Below are positions 60,478-64,000 of a DNA stretch of 64,000 nucleotides, piece after piece (the first letter of the stretch is position 1; each line of letters begins with the position of its first letter). Position numbers and translations under genes: made by a program. The notes below the pieces were generated by a model. The model was not told the origin of the DNA, ran no database searches, and saw nothing but the letters and a program-made list of their open reading frames with translations. Source of the DNA: Rhizomucor pusillus (taxonomy: Eukaryota; Mucoromycota; Mucoromycetes; Mucorales; Lichtheimiaceae); NCBI GenBank assembly GCA_900175165.2, contig FWWN02000451.1, forward strand, positions 124,001 through 188,000. The letters run 5' to 3'.

Positions 60478-60693
60478 TACGTCTTATTTATGTCGTATGA
60501 TAAATATTACATGTAAGCTTATGTACAACGATCCTACGGGTATGAAGCGGTCATGCTTAACTTTTTCATACTGAATGTCGCAAGACCAGTTTCGTGAGAT
60601 GCTGCGAGTCTCTGTATGAAAATACCAATGGAAATATTATAGCTAATTATAAAGCGAAGGATACTTTAATGTTTGCCGCGTATGGTATCATTT

Positions 60694-62970
60694 TTACACT
60701 TGATTGATATGAAATATTTCCAACACAACGACAGTGTCAATCACAAACCCATTCTTTAGATCTCCATCGACCACGACCTGGCTGACGTATCCACTCAGAT
60801 CCTCCTTTCCTTTATCCCCTTGAGCCTGCTCAGTAACTGGCACCAATACGCGGTCTTCTGGATCCACACGATCGTTTTCCACAAGACCTTCGTGCCGGTT
60901 AAGGCAGTAAATCGAGTACCGTATCTTGTTATCATGTCTTTGTTGCATGAACACCGAAGGAGCAGAGTCACGTCGAGAGTCTGCTGATTTTTTGGATGGC
61001 GCGGAGACTGGCTGCGATATGAACTTGTCAGCATTGATATCGGCTTCCGCTAGTTGAGCTATTGACGTCGTTTGCGAATGTTCAGTTGAAACTGCTAGTT
61101 TGCTGCAGACGAAAGTTCTTTTATTGTTACCTGTATCGTCTTCATCTTCATCACTCGGGCTAGGTATTCGTGCTCGCACAGGTTTGGAAGTATCGCGCTG
61201 TAGCTCAAATCGGCACAAGAGAACATTATCCTCCTTGGTTCCAATATCTTGTTCAGAGTCTGATTCCTCTTGTTCGTCTTGATCGTCTTCGTCCAGGACT
61301 AGTAAATGTCGGGGGATAATCTGTGCTTCAACTTGAATTCGATACGGCGTTCCATAGACTGTCTCGCATCGTGAACGGAACAGCTTTTTCCAAATTACTT
61401 TCGTCGGATTGGATTGCGTGTTCTCTTGCTGTGCATTCTGAGATGATGGTGTGTTCTCTTCGGCAATCGATAAATAATTCAACTCTTCACTGTCTCGTCG
61501 CTGCAGGTTCTCCTTCTCCAAGGACGGTCGTCGGGTTTTATCCTCAAAAGTCCACCCATTTTCCGTGCTTGGGGGACTTATCTTGACAGACGCTCTGAAG
61601 CGGAACTTGGGCGTACCGAGCAATATTCGACGTCGGCGTTCCTGTTCCTTTGATTGATCCACATCGAAATATTCATCTAGCGCAGCGTTCCGTTCCTCTT
61701 CAGATTGCTGTCGCCGATCCGCTCTTGATCGAAACAGTGGGTATAAGAGACGTTCCAGAGCTTCCCGTTGCCACAACGCTCTAAACACGATACTTTCGTC
61801 CACGATCCTATCTTGACGAACCATCGTTAATTGATCGAATGTCATATTACTGTAGTTGACTGTGGTTCGCAGCAGGTGGGAGAGAACAGACGCTTTATCG
61901 ATAACGCCTCCGGAAGGAGCATCTGCCATCAATTGTTCAAAGGGTACTGTCGACGAATAACTTAGACGTTTCAGTTGCTGTCGCGGCGCTGGTGTTGCCT
62001 GGTTGTCCATTAATTCCTGTGATGGGATCCGTTTGCGTTTGCGCGATCGAACTGCCTCGGCTGATAGAACCCGTTTAGCTGGCGGGCGAACAAATCCAGA
62101 AAGACGTTTGTTTTCCTGATCTACGGGACCTTTTGCCGTCCATGTGATCTTGCCGACCGATTCCATAAACGCTATCAGAACCTGGCGCAACAAGCAATAT
62201 CGCTCATATTCACATCCGACAAAAAGCAAATCTGCACTCAAGACGTCCGCCATGTAGTCAACAGGAAGCTTTGCGAGACTGTTGGGATGATCAGGTCCAT
62301 ATCGTAGCAGAAGCAAAAGTGCAGCATCCCGTAATCGAAGATAAGCTGAATGATCGCGTGGCAATTGGCAAATATGCTCGAGGTCGCGCATGATGGTTTC
62401 AATTGAGAGCTGAAGCGTGGTATACTTTTTAACACATAATTGGGCGAGATCGTCGAGTTCGAACAAGACGGCAACTGCAAGGATGCGCAACGTATCCTGC
62501 TCATCCATGCTTCCCTCCAGCTCCTTTTTATCGTGAGAATACAGCCATTGCAGAGAAAATCGGATGTGTGATGCTAAGATATGGCTAAAAAGCGGCTGCT
62601 CGTGCTTTTGTTGTTGTTGTTGTTTGGGAGATTTTTGCCACTTTCTACGGACAATGTGCTGAAACGGAGCGAGTATGAATCCACGGTGAGTGAGTGCCTG
62701 AAGCAGGTCTATCGTCAATGTTGCAAAGTCTGTTTGCTGAAACGATTCATTTTCCATGTCGTTGTCATCTTGACGGAGCTTGTGCATATTGTCGAGAAGA
62801 CGGCTGAAGAATGGTGACTGGGAAAGGATTGCTTTGTGGACGTCGAACCGCATCGTGATGGGGAATGCAGGATGTATAAAGACAATTGTTAAATCAGAGT
62901 AAATGGAACGGTTGAACATGTTCTCGAGCAAGTGCTGCTCTAGTCGAGAGCGAGATCTTTTTCGTGTCAT
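60694..62970 (-). CDS. BTB/POZ-domain protein
   Basis: Single-exon protein of about 758 residues. After a basic N-terminus (MTRKRSRSRLEQHLLENMFN), the BTB/POZ domain reads SIYSDLTIVFIHPAF, then RFDVHKAILSQSPFFSRLLD, then HIRFSLQWLYSHDKKELEGS and RILAVAVLFELDDLAQLCVK. A Gln/Lys-rich insert interrupts it. A BACK-like helical part follows (IMRDLEHICQLPRDHSAYLR, DYMADVLSADLLFVGCEYER). The second half is charged and disordered, with a KRKRIP nuclear-localisation-like patch and acidic DEDDQDEQEESDSEQD; the C-terminus (SGYVSQVVVDGDLKN) is beta-like. BTB proteins of this class often serve as cullin-3 adaptors; that is inference here. The start 62970 is the first ATG; a longer open frame to 63006 has no better start. 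Confidence 0.8.
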   Translation of the reverse strand: MTRKRSRSRLEQHLLENMFNRSIYSDLTIVFIHPAFPITMRFDVHKAILSQSPFFSRLLDNMHKLRQDDNDMENESFQQTDFATLTIDLLQALTHRGFILAPFQHIVRRKWQKSPKQQQQQKHEQPLFSHILASHIRFSLQWLYSHDKKELEGSMDEQDTLRILAVAVLFELDDLAQLCVKKYTTLQLSIETIMRDLEHICQLPRDHSAYLRLRDAALLLLLRYGPDHPNSLAKLPVDYMADVLSADLLFVGCEYERYCLLRQVLIAFMESVGKITWTAKGPVDQENKRLSGFVRPPAKRVLSAEAVRSRKRKRIPSQELMDNQATPAPRQQLKRLSYSSTVPFEQLMADAPSGGVIDKASVLSHLLRTTVNYSNMTFDQLTMVRQDRIVDESIVFRALWQREALERLLYPLFRSRADRRQQSEEERNAALDEYFDVDQSKEQERRRRILLGTPKFRFRASVKISPPSTENGWTFEDKTRRPSLEKENLQRRDSEELNYLSIAEENTPSSQNAQQENTQSNPTKVIWKKLFRSRCETVYGTPYRIQVEAQIIPRHLLVLDEDDQDEQEESDSEQDIGTKEDNVLLCRFELQRDTSKPVRARIPSPSDEDEDDTGNNKRTFVCSKLAVSTEHSQTTSIAQLAEADINADKFISQPVSAPSKKSADSRRDSAPSVFMQQRHDNKIRYSIYCLNRHEGLVENDRVDPEDRVLVPVTEQAQGDKGKEDLSGYVSQVVVDGDLKNGFVIDTVVVLEIFHINQV

Positions 62971-63256
62971 GGTATGCGGCGAACGGGTTCGATTAAAAAT
63001 GAACAAGCGAGACGCGCGGAGCCGGAGATCCCTGAAAAGAATTTCGTTGTTAACCCTTTCGGTCGTTGTTCTGCATAAATGCTGACCTCATGAAAAATCA
63101 CTGCTCAAACGATGTGACAGTAAGGCAATAAAGAAAAGATTCATCCTAGAAGCTTCTATTCTCGACATTCCAAAAGGAAACTGAAGACAAAAATGTATGT
63201 ATCATTGTAAAGTACTGATAATTTAGAGGATTTACACACGCACACAGGAAAGCAAG

Positions 63257-64000
63257 CTATTTCCAAACATTGCCAGTTAAAAGTGCATCAGTCTCTTCAT
63301 CAAAAGAAGTATTCTGATGAGCTTCTGTCGCAAAACTGGGCCATCTGTCAGTAGTATCTACATCAGGTTGCTCTTGAAGGATAGTTTGTTCGTGGGGTAT
63401 CCTGCTTTGTGTGCTTTCAGGCGAGGAAAATGACGTTTGCATGTGCGGACGGAAATTTGATGGAGATGAAATGTAGGTATCTGGAGGTGACAGGCGAGGA
63501 GGAGATGGTCCAGTGTTGTTGTTGTTAGTGCTTTTGTTTGAAAAGCCTGGAGCTGCGTCTGCGGGTGTGGAGCGTGACGATCGTAGATGACGTGCATGGG
63601 GAGGAGGAGATATCGCGCGAGTACTTCGAGGAGGTTGTGCTACTTGCAAATGTTGCTGTTGTTGTGGCTGCTGAAATTGAGGCTTCCTACTAGGCTCCTG
63701 CAAAGCTGGTGAAACAACATAGTTGCCTTTGCCTTGCTCTATGATAACATCTATACATCCCTCACGAGGGGTTGCGGTCCTGTATTGTACAAGTTTGCCC
63801 TTTTTCTTCCCATCTCTTTCAGTCACGTCAGTGCCTCCGTAGCCTCGAGACCGAGTGCTACTGCTGGTACTAGCGCTGATCGGATGGCGCACTTGTTTCC
63901 AAAGAGGTATGCGGAAATCGATAACAGGATAGTTATAATCGCCATAGACCAAACCACGACTGGATTCATACAGCAACTCTTCTTCACTTTTTGGGTCTGG
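63257..64000 (-). CDS. C-terminal part of an unrecognised protein (5' end outside window)
   Basis: Open to the right edge, reading PDPKSEEELLYESSRGLVYG, then DYNYPVIDFRIPLWKQVRHP. A long low-complexity tail follows (Ser-rich, poly-Gln, poly-Asn and Pro-rich: SPPPHARHLRSSRSTP, STNNNNTGPSPPRLSPPD), ending TSFDEETDALLTGNVWK. The conserved-looking YGDYNYPVIDFRIPLWKQ probably lies just after a domain outside the window. No family recognised from this part. It may be a membrane protein's cytosolic tail, but that cannot be tested here. Confidence 0.6.
   Translation of the reverse strand, partial: PDPKSEEELLYESSRGLVYGDYNYPVIDFRIPLWKQVRHPISASTSSSTRSRGYGGTDVTERDGKKKGKLVQYRTATPREGCIDVIIEQGKGNYVVSPALQEPSRKPQFQQPQQQQHLQVAQPPRSTRAISPPPHARHLRSSRSTPADAAPGFSNKSTNNNNTGPSPPRLSPPDTYISSPSNFRPHMQTSFSSPESTQSRIPHEQTILQEQPDVDTTDRWPSFATEAHQNTSFDEETDALLTGNVWK

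Overview
This window is eukaryotic, from a fungus. Nearly every gene is split by short GT-AG introns (mostly 48-120 nt), genes are packed on both strands, and the gene set is fungal: fused mitochondrial ARG5,6, a Prm10/ThrE transporter, an arrestin-related protein, a DUF1765 protein, calreticulin and cytochrome b5. Retention of BLOC-1 subunit 1, syntaxin 8, a DCAF4-like WD40 protein and a tandem-CCCH TTP/Tis11 protein, with Q/S-rich low complexity, suggests an early-diverging lineage, probably Mucoromycota. That placement is inference; no rRNA or tRNA was seen to test it.

Layout. 1-13 kb: 3' part of 5-oxoprolinase (+); an unrecognised acidic protein, a drug/metabolite-type transporter and cytochrome b5 (all -); a long gene-poor stretch hiding a 34-aa zinc-knuckle microgene (-); and a membrane M50B-like metalloprotease (+). 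13-21 kb: glia maturation factor (+), a TBL/PC-esterase-like type II membrane protein (-), ARG5,6 (+) and COQ10 (-). 21-29 kb: an arrestin (+, sharing a 220-bp promoter with COQ10), a small two-TM protein (+), an EEP-family hydrolase (+) and Prm10/ThrE (-). 29-33 kb is gene-poor, with a decayed transposase-like fragment and a 58-aa candidate microgene. 33-41 kb: TTP/Tis11 (+), Nbp35 (-), BLOC1S1 (-), a Q/A-rich repeat protein (+), complex I NDUFB3 (+), calreticulin (-) and a hotdog thioesterase (-). 41-50 kb: a TBC Rab-GAP (-), a 2-kb gap with a GC-rich palindromic element, glutamine synthetase (-), a secreted Cys-rich protein (-) and a RecA-like/SWSAP1-like gene (+). 50-64 kb: DUF1765 (+), a tail-anchored double-START protein (-), DCAF4-like (-) divergent from syntaxin 8 (+), a BTB protein (-) and a truncated gene at the right edge (-).

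The genes do not form one cluster. Themes recur: mitochondrial and amino-acid metabolism (ARG5,6, glutamine synthetase, 5-oxoprolinase, COQ10, NDUFB3, Nbp35) and endolysosomal or membrane traffic (BLOC1S1, syntaxin 8, TBC-GAP, arrestin, START protein). Two very small spliced genes that simple ORF calling misses are the most novel observations. All exon joins were deduced by eye from splice signals and reading phase.
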